From assembly GCA_943332615.1 (NCBI GenBank), contig CALQQB010000018.1, positions 1 to 64,000 of the forward strand: DNA of 64,000 bases, in the 5' to 3' direction. The notes under the pieces were generated by a model. It worked only from the letters and a program-made list of their open reading frames with translations. It did not search any database and was not told the DNA's origin. Source of the stretch: Phenylobacterium deserti. Its GTDB lineage: Bacteria; Pseudomonadota; Alphaproteobacteria; Caulobacterales; Caulobacteraceae. Positions 18,354 to 26,344 of this stretch are shown in pieces. The first letter of the stretch is position 1, and each line of letters opens with the position of its first letter. The position numbers and the translations under genes are program-made.

Positions 18354-19613
18354 ATGGCGGACGGCGCGACGACCCTGAGAGACCAGGCCCGGGCTGCGGC
18401 ATATTCGACACCGCTCAAGGACCTGCACCCCGGAGATCCGGAGCTGTTCCGCACCGATAGCCACGAGCCCTATTTCGAGCGCCTGCGCGCCGAGGCACCG
18501 GTCCACTGGTGCCACCATGGCGAGTTTGGTCCGTACTGGTCCGTGACGCGCTACAACGACATCATGGCGGTGGATACTAACCACGATGTATTCTCCTCCG
18601 ACGCGGCCCTGGGCGGGATCACCATCCGCGACGCCCGGCCCGACCTGCGCCGCCCCAGCTTCATCGCCATGGACCCGCCGAAGCATGACGTGCAGCGCAA
18701 GACCGTCAGCCCGGCCGTGGCGCCGGCAAACTTGGCGCTGTTCGAGCCGATCATCCGCGAGCGGGCCGGGCGCATCCTGGATCAACTGCCGATCGGCGAA
18801 GAGTTCGATTGGGTTGAACGGGTTTCCATCGAGCTCACCACCCAGATGCTAGCCACGCTTTTTGACTTCCCGTTCGAGGACCGGCGCCTGCTGACCTACT
18901 GGTCCGACTGCGCGACAGCGCTGCCCATCAAGGGTGGGATCGTCGAGACCGAGGACGAGCGGCAGGAGAAGCTGCAGGAGTGCCTGGCCTATTTCACCGG
19001 ACTCTGGAACGAGCGCGTGAACGCGCCGCCGGCCGGCGACCTGGTGTCGATGATGGCCCACGGCGAGCACACCCGAAATATGACCCCGGACGAATATCTG
19101 GGGAACCTGACCCTGCTCATCGTCGGCGGCAACGACACCACGCGCAACTCGATGAGCGGCGGGGTCTATGCGCTGAACAAATTCCCCGGCGAGTACGCCA
19201 AGCTGCGCGCCGACCACAGCCTAGTCGAGGGCATGGTGCCGGAGATCATCCGCTGGCAGACGCCGCTGGCCCATATGCGCCGCACGGCCACGCGCGACAC
19301 CGAGATCGCCGGCACGCCCATCAGGAAGGGCGACAAGGTGATCATGTGGTACGTCTCCGGCAACCGCGACGAGGCGGTGATTGAGAACCCCGAGGCGCTG
19401 GTCATCGACCGCGCCCGGCCCCGCCAGCACCTTTCCTTCGGCTTCGGCATCCACCGCTGCGTCGGCAATCGGCTGGCGGAACTGCAGCTGAAGATCGTCT
19501 GGGAGGAAATCCTGAAGCGGTTCGAGTTCATCGAGGTGGTGGGGGAGCCCCGGCGGGTGCGCTCCAGCTTCGTGAAGGGCTACGAGACCCTGCCGGTAGT
19601 CATCCGCGGCTGA
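18354..19613 (+). CDS. Cytochrome P450, CYP153 family (alkane/fatty-acid terminal hydroxylase type)
   Basis: 419-residue soluble bacterial P450. The I-helix oxygen motif GGNDTTR is at 258-264, ExxR at E297-R300, and the haem-thiolate FGFGIHRCVG has Cys369. Extended stretches such as FGPYWSVTRYNDIMAV and EFDWVERVSIELTT closely resemble CYP153 alkane hydroxylases, which hydroxylate medium-chain alkanes, cyclic compounds or fatty acids at the terminal carbon. The ATG is preceded by GGAGGA. No ferredoxin is adjacent; the ferredoxin and reductase at 55.3-56.9 kb could serve it. The next gene starts 10 bp after the stop. Confidence 0.93.
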   Translation: MADGATTLRDQARAAAYSTPLKDLHPGDPELFRTDSHEPYFERLRAEAPVHWCHHGEFGPYWSVTRYNDIMAVDTNHDVFSSDAALGGITIRDARPDLRRPSFIAMDPPKHDVQRKTVSPAVAPANLALFEPIIRERAGRILDQLPIGEEFDWVERVSIELTTQMLATLFDFPFEDRRLLTYWSDCATALPIKGGIVETEDERQEKLQECLAYFTGLWNERVNAPPAGDLVSMMAHGEHTRNMTPDEYLGNLTLLIVGGNDTTRNSMSGGVYALNKFPGEYAKLRADHSLVEGMVPEIIRWQTPLAHMRRTATRDTEIAGTPIRKGDKVIMWYVSGNRDEAVIENPEALVIDRARPRQHLSFGFGIHRCVGNRLAELQLKIVWEEILKRFEFIEVVGEPRRVRSSFVKGYETLPVVIRG

Positions 19614-19623
19614 GGGATCGGCC

Positions 19624-20565
19624 ATGAGGGTCATCGACCGCGAGGAGGTCGCCCGGCGGCTCACCTACGAGCTCTGCATCCCGCTGGTGCGCCAGGCGAT
19701 GATCACCCTGTCGGCGGGCCAGACGCGCCAGCTCCTGCGATCGATCATCCCGCTGGCGGACGGCCACATGTTCGGGATCATGCCCGGCGCCCTTGGAGCG
19801 CGAGCGATGTTCGGCGCCAAACTGATCAGCATCTTCCCCGACAATTTCTCCAAGGGAACCCCGTCGCACCAGGGCGTCGTAGTGCTGTTCGACGGCGAGA
19901 ACGGCGCCCCGGTCTGCATCGTCCACGCCGGCGAGATCACCGCCATCCGCACCGCCGCCGCCAGCGCCGTGGCCAGCGACGCCCTGGCCCGGCCTGAGTC
20001 CACACGGCTGGCCATCCTCGGATACGGCGAACAGGCCGTGACGCATGCGCGGGCGATGACCCGTGTGCGTCCGATCTCCGACATCACGGTCTGGGGCCGC
20101 GACGCCGACCGCGCCGAGGCCTTCGCCGACAAGGTGTCGGCCGAGCTCGGCGTCCCCGTCAGCCCCTGCGCCGACGTCCCGACCGCGGTTGCCAAGGCGG
20201 ACATCGTCTGCGCTGTGACCAACGCGCGCGAACCCATCCTGCTCGGCCGCTGGCTTCGGCCCGGGACCCACGTGAATCTGGTCGGTTCCGGTCACGCCGG
20301 GCCGGTCGAGGTGGACAATGACCTCGTAGTGATGTCCCGCTTCATTGCCGATAGCCGTGAGGGTGTGCTGGCCCAGGGGGCGGAGTTCCTGAACGCCAGG
20401 GCCGTGGGCCTGATCGACGACAGCCATGTGGTCGGCGAGATCGGCCAAGTTCTGGCCGGAGATCTCGAAGGCCGCCAGTCGGCCGACCAGATCACCGTCT
20501 ACAAGTCGCTCGGTCACGTCGTGCAGGACCTTGCCGCCGCCAAGGCGCTCCACGAGGCGACCTGA
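19624..20565 (+). CDS. Ornithine cyclodeaminase / mu-crystallin family protein
   Basis: 313-residue NAD(P)-binding protein. It has an N-terminal substrate domain with GAKLISIFP, the HAGEITAIRTAAASAVA segment and a Rossmann fold with the glycine motif GYGEQAVTHARAM near residue 138. Family members are ornithine cyclodeaminases, alanine dehydrogenases, ketimine reductases or opine-type enzymes; the residues visible do not settle which. Only 10 bp separate it from the CYP153 stop, so co-transcription is likely, which is an unexplained pairing. Confidence 0.86.
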   Translation: MRVIDREEVARRLTYELCIPLVRQAMITLSAGQTRQLLRSIIPLADGHMFGIMPGALGARAMFGAKLISIFPDNFSKGTPSHQGVVVLFDGENGAPVCIVHAGEITAIRTAAASAVASDALARPESTRLAILGYGEQAVTHARAMTRVRPISDITVWGRDADRAEAFADKVSAELGVPVSPCADVPTAVAKADIVCAVTNAREPILLGRWLRPGTHVNLVGSGHAGPVEVDNDLVVMSRFIADSREGVLAQGAEFLNARAVGLIDDSHVVGEIGQVLAGDLEGRQSADQITVYKSLGHVVQDLAAAKALHEAT

Positions 20566-20691
20566 CGCCTGCCGGCTTCCTTGTCGCCGCTCAGGGGTGC
20601 TACGCGGGGGCTCGACGAGAGCCAGATCGCTTGACCCGCCGTGGCGGTGGGCCGCTAGAGTTCGCGCCGCGTCGATTGGGAGCCCGCAGCC

Positions 20692-21738
20692 ATGACCACC
20701 TCCGAACCCCTTCCCGGCTACGACGTGCCGGCGGTCGAAGCCTGGATCGCCGCCAATGTGCCGGCCCTGAAGGCGCCGCTCACCTGGACCCGGCTGGAGG
20801 GCGGCCACTCCAACCTCACCTACCGGCTGGACGACGCCGATGGTCGCGTGGCGGTGATCCGGCGGCCGCCGCTGGGAGAACTGTTGCCGAAAGCCCATGA
20901 CATGGCGCGCGAATGGGCGGTCATCTCGGCGCTGGGCCCGACGTCGGTGCCGGTGCCCGCCGCGCTCGGCTTCTGCGACGACCCGGCGGTAACGGGTGCG
21001 CGCTTCTACGTGATGGGCCACATCGACGGCCACCCGCTCTATAACGCCGACGACACGCGCAAGTACGTCCCGGCCGACAAGCGCGTGGCTATGGCGCATT
21101 CATTCTTCGATGCCCTGGCCGACCTGCACGCCCTGGATCCTGACGCCATCGGACTGTCGGACCTGGGCAAGAAGGAGGACTACGTCGGCCGCCAGGTGAA
21201 GACCTGGTATCGCTCGTGGACGGCGTCGGTGGAGCCGGCCAAATACGACGACCCGCGCGCCCACAGCCTGCACGACTTCTTCCTGGCCAACGTCCCCGAC
21301 CAGGGCCCGGCCCGCGTGGTCCATGGCGATTACGGCGTCCACAACGTGCTGATCGGCAAGAGCGGCGTGGTCGAGGCGGTGGTCGATTGGGAGATCTCCA
21401 CCCTGGGCGATCCACTGGCGGACCTCGCCTATGCGCTCAATGTCTGGCCCGACCCGAGCGATCCGACGCCGCCGGCCGACACCGCCGCCACCTCGCCCCC
21501 GGGCTTTCCTGGCCGCAAGGCGCTGGCCGCCCGCTACGCCGCGCGCACCGGCCGCGACCTCGAGAAGCTCGACTACTATGTCGGCTTCAACCGCTGGAAG
21601 TCGGCCTGCATCGTCCACGGCGTCTACGCTCGCTACATGGCCGGCCAGAAGAGCACCGAGGGCGTGGACCTGGTCGGGCTGCGCGCCAGCATCGAGCGTT
21701 CGCTGGAGCTGGCCGAACAAGCGATCGCCCGCCTCTGA
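20692..21738 (+). CDS. APH-family phosphotransferase, ACAD10/fadE36-like
   Basis: 348-residue aminoglycoside-phosphotransferase-fold kinase. The catalytic loop HGDYGVHNVL and the metal-binding VVDWEISTLGDPLADLAY are present, as is the N-terminal GGHSNLTYRL nucleotide loop. This subgroup (the N-terminal domain of ACAD10, actinobacterial FadE36) is linked to 4-hydroxy fatty-acid or acyl-CoA catabolism rather than antibiotic resistance. It follows the P450 and cyclodeaminase genes on the same strand after 126 bp, which fits a fatty-acid-oxidation context. Confidence 0.87.
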   Translation: MTTSEPLPGYDVPAVEAWIAANVPALKAPLTWTRLEGGHSNLTYRLDDADGRVAVIRRPPLGELLPKAHDMAREWAVISALGPTSVPVPAALGFCDDPAVTGARFYVMGHIDGHPLYNADDTRKYVPADKRVAMAHSFFDALADLHALDPDAIGLSDLGKKEDYVGRQVKTWYRSWTASVEPAKYDDPRAHSLHDFFLANVPDQGPARVVHGDYGVHNVLIGKSGVVEAVVDWEISTLGDPLADLAYALNVWPDPSDPTPPADTAATSPPGFPGRKALAARYAARTGRDLEKLDYYVGFNRWKSACIVHGVYARYMAGQKSTEGVDLVGLRASIERSLELAEQAIARL

Positions 21739-21762
21739 CGCCTGGCTAACTCTGACTCCTGG

Positions 21763-24465
21763 CTATTTCTCGGTGAGGTTCCAGACGCCGTCCCAGTCGG
21801 CGGCGGGCGGGGTCCTGGCCAGCAGGCGGCAACGCTCGCTGTAGACGGCGGCCGGGCCATCGGTCGGGTAGAGTTCGAGGGCGGCGTCGAACGCCCGGCC
21901 GGCGGCCTTCCAATCGCGGGCGCGGTAGGCCTTCAGGCCCGCGGCGTGCATTTCGAGCAGCGCCGGCAGACCCGGCTCATGGGCGCGGTAGCCGAGGGAT
22001 TCGTAGACCGCCACGGGATGGTCCTTGCCCTTCACCCGCATCAGGTCGAGCTCGCGCAGGGTGGCCGGGCGCTTCAGGTCGCGCACGGTCATTTCCGACA
22101 GCACCACCTTGGCGCCGTACTGCTTCGTGGCGCCTTCGAGCCGCGAGGCCAGGTTCACGGTGTCGCCGATCACCGTGTAGTCCAGGCGCCGCACTGAGCC
22201 GATGTTGCCCACGACCGTGGGACCGGTGGATAAGCCGATCCCGATCTCGAGCTCTTCCTGGCCCGCGGTGGCGCGGCGCAGGTTCAGCTCAGCCAAGCGG
22301 ACCATCATGGCGTCGGCGGTGGCCACGGCGTTGTCAGAGTCGTTCGGCCCGACCAGGGGTGCGCCAAACAGCGCCATGATCCCGTCGCCCATGTATTTGT
22401 CGAGGATACCGCCGTGCTGGAAGATCACATCGACCATCTCGGTGAAGTACTCGTTCAGCAGAGACACCGTCTGGCGCGGCCCCAGCGCCTCTGCGATGGA
22501 GGTAAAACGGCGGATGTCCGAGAACATCACCGTCACCTTCTGCTCAATGCCGCCCAGCTCCAGTTCGCCGGCCGACAGCAGCTGGTCGGCGACCTCCTTG
22601 GACATGTAGCGGCTCATGGTGGAGCGGACGCGCTTCTCCTCGGTGATGTCTTCCAGCACCAGCATCGAGCCAATCTGCGCCCCGTCGGCGTCGATCAGCG
22701 GCATGGCCGTGAGATTGACGGTGGCCGTCCCCTCGTCACCCCGGACCAGTTCGGCGTCGATGGAGAGCACCGTCTCGCCGGTGGCCTGGGTCTTGGCCAG
22801 GCTGTCGGCGACCCAGCTGTTGGCGTCGATGAACAGCGTGCCGGCGGCGCGATCGATCATCACCTCGCGCTTCAGGCCCAGCAGCGTCTCGGCGGCGTCG
22901 TTGGCGGTGACCACCCGGCCCTCGGTGTCCAGGGTGACGATGCCGTTCGAAGTGCTCTTCAGGATGCTGTCATTGTAGTTCTTGGTCGTCAGCACGTCGT
23001 CGAAGAGCTTGGCGTTCTCCAGGCTGACCGCCACCTGGGCGGCGAAGGCCTTCAGGCGCGACTCGTCCTTGGCCGTGAACAGGCCATTGTGCTTGTTGAG
23101 CGCCTGGGCGACTCCGATCCGGGCGCCGGCCTTGTTGGTGATCGGCACGCACAGGATGCTGCTGGTCTTGAAGCCGGACTGCAGGTCCACTTCCTTGTTG
23201 AATCGCAGGTCGCCATAGGGGTCGGTGATGTTCTCGGTCTGGCCCGAGGTGAAGACGGCGCCGGCGATGCCGCGGTTGATCGGGATGCGGATCTGCCGCG
23301 TCTCCATGCCGTCGGCGTAGAGCGAGAACAGCTCGTTGGTCTTCTCGTCATAGACGAACAGCGAGGCGCGCTCGGCGTCCAGCAACTGGGTCGTGGCCGT
23401 CATGATCCTGGCGATCAGCACCTCCAGCAGCAGTTCGCCGGCTAGGTCCTGAGTGACCTCCAGGATCTGCTGCTCTTCGCGGAGCGACCCCAGCATCAGG
23501 CCGAAGCCGCGGTTGATGTCGGCGTATTCGTCGGTGCTGAGGACATCCAGCTCGGCCTCGTCCAGCTGGCCGCTTTCCACCCGTCGCATGGCCTCGATCA
23601 GCCGGGCCGCGGCCTGGGAGACCTCGCGGGAGGTCAGGATCGCCATGGAGATCGCGCCCAAAATGCTCACCGCGACGACGCCGGCGGCCCAGATGTAGAG
23701 CTGGAGGATCTCCCTCGCCGGCACGCTGAACCGGTGCGCCGAGATCATCCGGTCGAACTTGTACATGAACGACACGGCCGAGAAGATCAGCGGCAGCGAG
23801 CACACGAAGATCGCCAGGAAGAGCAGCTTGTTGCTCAGCGGCACCGAGATCAGCTGGGCCTGCTGCTCAGGGGGGATCGGGCCGTCCAGCGCCCGGGACA
23901 GGCGCACGACGACCGGCTCGACCGTGCGGCTCACGGCGAAGAACTCGAAGATGGCGTGCGCCGGCGAGGCGAACACGAAGATCAGGGTGGCGAGCGCGAT
24001 CAGCTGCCACACGGCGATGCCCGCATCGAAGAAGGTGTTGATCGCGAACACCACCATGAGCAGCGCCAGGGTGGCGGTCGGCGCGTGCAGCGTCTGAACT
24101 CGGACGGCCGACAGCTGCGGCAGGTTCAGCGCCCGCACCAGGGCCGCGCCCAGTAAGGCCTTGCTGGGGCGCTCGCCACGATCCAGGGCGCTCAGCACCG
24201 GAGCCAGCGGGCGCAGCTGGCGGTGGATGACGATCAGGTCGATGGAGGTGAAGAAGGCGGTTCCGAACGGCACGAACAGCCAGAACAGCAGCCACTGCCG
24301 GGCCGTGAACTCCAGGCCCAGCAGGCCCAGGCCCATGGACACCGCCACGGCGGTGAAGGTGGCGGCCAGATAGATAAAGATCAGCCGCCAGAACAGCGCG
24401 CGGCCGGAGTCCGCGACCCGCGTCGGCGCCCGCGCCTCGGGCACATGCGGCGCATGCACGTTCAC
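21763..24465 (-). CDS. Membrane class III adenylate cyclase with GAF and PAS domains
   Basis: About 900 residues. The N-terminal half has several membrane segments, then a HAMP-like linker, a GAF domain (about 365-520), a PAS domain (about 535-645), a class III cyclase domain (about 680-860) and a short TPR-like tail. Metal aspartates are visible in MFSDIRRF and MGDGIMALFG. Lys in LDKYMGDG and Thr in DYTVIGDTVN fit ATP specificity, so it probably makes cAMP. The frame runs to 24903 with basic junk that overlaps the sigma gene. GTG at 24465 is chosen because it overlaps in a GTGA the stop of a 13-codon ORF with a good ribosome-binding site. Confidence 0.85.
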   Translation of the reverse strand: MNVHAPHVPEARAPTRVADSGRALFWRLIFIYLAATFTAVAVSMGLGLLGLEFTARQWLLFWLFVPFGTAFFTSIDLIVIHRQLRPLAPVLSALDRGERPSKALLGAALVRALNLPQLSAVRVQTLHAPTATLALLMVVFAINTFFDAGIAVWQLIALATLIFVFASPAHAIFEFFAVSRTVEPVVVRLSRALDGPIPPEQQAQLISVPLSNKLLFLAIFVCSLPLIFSAVSFMYKFDRMISAHRFSVPAREILQLYIWAAGVVAVSILGAISMAILTSREVSQAAARLIEAMRRVESGQLDEAELDVLSTDEYADINRGFGLMLGSLREEQQILEVTQDLAGELLLEVLIARIMTATTQLLDAERASLFVYDEKTNELFSLYADGMETRQIRIPINRGIAGAVFTSGQTENITDPYGDLRFNKEVDLQSGFKTSSILCVPITNKAGARIGVAQALNKHNGLFTAKDESRLKAFAAQVAVSLENAKLFDDVLTTKNYNDSILKSTSNGIVTLDTEGRVVTANDAAETLLGLKREVMIDRAAGTLFIDANSWVADSLAKTQATGETVLSIDAELVRGDEGTATVNLTAMPLIDADGAQIGSMLVLEDITEEKRVRSTMSRYMSKEVADQLLSAGELELGGIEQKVTVMFSDIRRFTSIAEALGPRQTVSLLNEYFTEMVDVIFQHGGILDKYMGDGIMALFGAPLVGPNDSDNAVATADAMMVRLAELNLRRATAGQEELEIGIGLSTGPTVVGNIGSVRRLDYTVIGDTVNLASRLEGATKQYGAKVVLSEMTVRDLKRPATLRELDLMRVKGKDHPVAVYESLGYRAHEPGLPALLEMHAAGLKAYRARDWKAAGRAFDAALELYPTDGPAAVYSERCRLLARTPPAADWDGVWNLTEK

Positions 24466-24503
24466 CAGGAGTCCAGGCCCGGAACGGCAGTGCGTTGTGT
24501 CAT
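24462..24503 (-). CDS. Possible 13-codon leader ORF coupled to the adenylate cyclase gene
   Basis: ATG at 24503 encodes MTQRTAVPGLDSW and stops at 24462-24464. AGGGGGG lies five bases upstream of the ATG, a better ribosome-binding site than any in front of the cyclase. The stop overlaps the proposed GTG start of the cyclase as GTGA, so translation of the large gene may depend on it. Expression is not demonstrated. Confidence 0.4.
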   Translation of the reverse strand: MTQRTAVPGLDSW

Positions 24504-24676
24504 CGCCGCCCCCCTGTCGCCGTCCTTGAGAACATGTTGCGTAACAGTCTACCCCGATGGGCGTGGCGCACAAATGGCTCTGCTGCCGAACCCGCAGGAT
24601 ATGGAACTGGACGGGGCCGGCGTTTCGTTGGATTGCGGGCGCGGTTTCAGCGCCGTGGTTGGGGAGGAACAAGGTT

Positions 24677-25222
24677 TTGGCGCCTTCCGGGCCGTCAGAC
24701 AAGCTGGCGGACGACAGTCCGCTGATCCGCGCCTTCTTCGAGAAGCGCGAGAACCTGCTGCTGTTCCTGGCCTCGCGGACGCGCTCCATGGCCACGGCGG
24801 AGGATCTCGTCCAGGACCTGTACCTCAAGATCGCCACCCTGGGGCCCGACACGGACGTGCGGGCGCCTGTGGCGCTGCTGTATCGCATGGCCTCCAACGT
24901 CATGATCGACCACGTTCGTAGCTACCAGCGGTCGTCACGGCGGAGCGCGGAATGGCGGCTCGACACCCACGCCACCCTGGGCGGCGAGGACATCATGGGG
25001 GAACCGGCCGCCGACGAAGCGGTGATCGCCAAGGAGCGGGTGCGGCGGCTGGCCGAAGCGGTGGCCGAACTGCCGCCGCAGATGGGCCGTGCATTCCGCC
25101 TGCACAAGCTGGAGGGCCAGAGCCAGGCCGCCACCGCCCAGGCGATGGGCGTCTCTACCAAGATGATCGAGCAGCACATATCGGCCGCCATCAAGCGGCT
25201 AGCCGAAAGGCTGCGGTCATGA
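24677..25222 (+). CDS. ECF sigma factor, FecI-like
   Basis: 181-residue extracytoplasmic-function sigma factor. Region 2 covers about residues 15-85 (AEDLVQDLYLKI, NVMIDHVRSYQR). Region 4 covers about 115-175 (LPPQMGRAFRLHKLEGQSQAATAQAMGVS..., helix-turn-helix). The start is TTG at 24677, with GGAGG nine bases upstream (24663-24667); the in-frame ATG at 24557 lacks a ribosome-binding site and adds a Trp/Arg-rich extension. It is followed by a 34-codon ORF, FecR and a TonB receptor in one direction, the classical iron-uptake signalling order. Confidence 0.9.
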   Translation: MAPSGPSDKLADDSPLIRAFFEKRENLLLFLASRTRSMATAEDLVQDLYLKIATLGPDTDVRAPVALLYRMASNVMIDHVRSYQRSSRRSAEWRLDTHATLGGEDIMGEPAADEAVIAKERVRRLAEAVAELPPQMGRAFRLHKLEGQSQAATAQAMGVSTKMIEQHISAAIKRLAERLRS

Positions 25223-25323
25223 GCCGCGAGGAATTTCGGCCCGGACCTAGGGGTGGCCCAGCCTGGCGCCGTCTGCTCCCACGTTCAGCGCGATTCGCGC
25301 AGACCGGGCAGGCGGGCCGATGA
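25219..25323 (+). CDS. 34-codon ORF wedged between sigma factor and FecR
   Basis: ATG at 25219 overlaps the sigma-factor stop as ATGA, and its own TGA (25321-25323) overlaps the FecR start as ATGA. The product is strongly basic (nine Arg among 34 residues, no acidic residue after position 5) and matches no family I know. The double overlap implies it is translated as the link in a coupled operon; whether the peptide has a function or only carries ribosomes to fecR is open. Confidence 0.5.
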   Translation: MSREEFRPGPRGGPAWRRLLPRSARFAQTGQAGR

Positions 25324-26297
25324 CGATTGTTGTGGCGCAGGAAGAGCGAGCGATGGCTGAAGCCACCGCGTGGCTCGCGCGCCTGCAACGCGCCGACCTT
25401 GCCGAACTGGACAGCCTGGATTTCGACGCCTGGCTCGCCGCCGCCCCGGGCAACCGGACCGCCTATCGGAACGCCGTGGCGCTCTGGCATGAGTTCGACG
25501 CATGCGCCGACGATGTGACCGCTCAGCTAGCGGCCGACGCCAGGACAGCCTCGGCGCGCAGCGGCCTCAGCCGGCGCTGGCTGGTGGGCGCGGGCGGCAT
25601 CGCCGCGGCCGCCAGCGTCGCGGCCCTGGTGCTGCCGGGCCTCCTCGCCGAGACCGCGGTCCAGACCTATGTGACCGGCAAGGGCGAGCGCAAGCGGGTC
25701 ACTCTCGCGGATGGCTCGACGATCGATCTCAACGCCGAGACGCGGCTGCAGGTCAGCTTTTCGCGCTCGATGCGGCGGGTGACGCTGGGCGATGGCGAGG
25801 CGATCTTCGATGTCGCCCACGACCAGCGCCGCCCCTTCACCGTCGCGGCCTCCAGCCGAATCGTCCAGGTGGTTGGCACTCAGTTCGACGTCCGCAACCG
25901 GCAGGGCGAACTCACCGTGACGGTCGCGCGTGGCCGGGTTCAGGTGCGGCCTCTCAGCGCATCGGCGCCGGGGCGAAACTTCCTGCTGACCCCCGGCCTG
26001 AGGCTGGAAGTGGGCGCGACGGGCCTCGAACAGATGAAGTCGGTCGATCCGCAGGAAACCTTCAGCTGGCGCGTCGGCCGCCTGGTCTATCGTGGCGCGC
26101 CGCTGTCCGAAGTGATCGCGGACCTCAACCGCCAGTTCGTCCAGCAGGTCGAGATTTCCGACCTGGAGCTCGCCCGGATGCCGATCACCGGCGTCATCGT
26201 GCTGGATGATCAATCCGCGGTGATGGCGCGTCTGAGCTTGATGCTCCCCGTAAGATCAGTACCTTCCGACCGGGGGCTGCTGCTGCTTCGTAATTAG
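25320..26297 (+). CDS. FecR-family anti-sigma / signal-transduction protein
   Basis: 325-residue inner-membrane protein. It has an N-terminal cytosolic DUF4880-like domain (residues 12-60, with FDAWLAAAPGNRTAYRNA), one membrane segment at about 88-108, a periplasmic FecR domain (about 118-215, RVTLADGSTIDLNAETRL) and a C-terminal region with FSWRVGRLVYRGAPLSEVI. It should bind the FecI-like sigma and relay the signal from the STN domain of the downstream receptor. AGGCGG lies five bases before the ATG, inside the preceding small ORF. Confidence 0.92.
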   Translation: MTIVVAQEERAMAEATAWLARLQRADLAELDSLDFDAWLAAAPGNRTAYRNAVALWHEFDACADDVTAQLAADARTASARSGLSRRWLVGAGGIAAAASVAALVLPGLLAETAVQTYVTGKGERKRVTLADGSTIDLNAETRLQVSFSRSMRRVTLGDGEAIFDVAHDQRRPFTVAASSRIVQVVGTQFDVRNRQGELTVTVARGRVQVRPLSASAPGRNFLLTPGLRLEVGATGLEQMKSVDPQETFSWRVGRLVYRGAPLSEVIADLNRQFVQQVEISDLELARMPITGVIVLDDQSAVMARLSLMLPVRSVPSDRGLLLLRN

Positions 26298-26344
26298 GCG
26301 CGGCCGTGGGCTAGGCGGAGCTGACCATCCTCGCACGACGCGAC

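Noticed and set aside
18106..18411. Extension of the EEP protein to an ATG at 18411
   Set aside because: The sequence is Pro/Arg-rich with no resemblance to the family, it crosses the P450 start, and the ATG at 18105 has an AGGAG at ideal distance.
24466..24903. N-terminal extension of the adenylate cyclase to an ATG at 24903
   Set aside because: It overlaps the sigma-factor gene on the opposite strand, is basic low-complexity sequence and lies before the first membrane segment.
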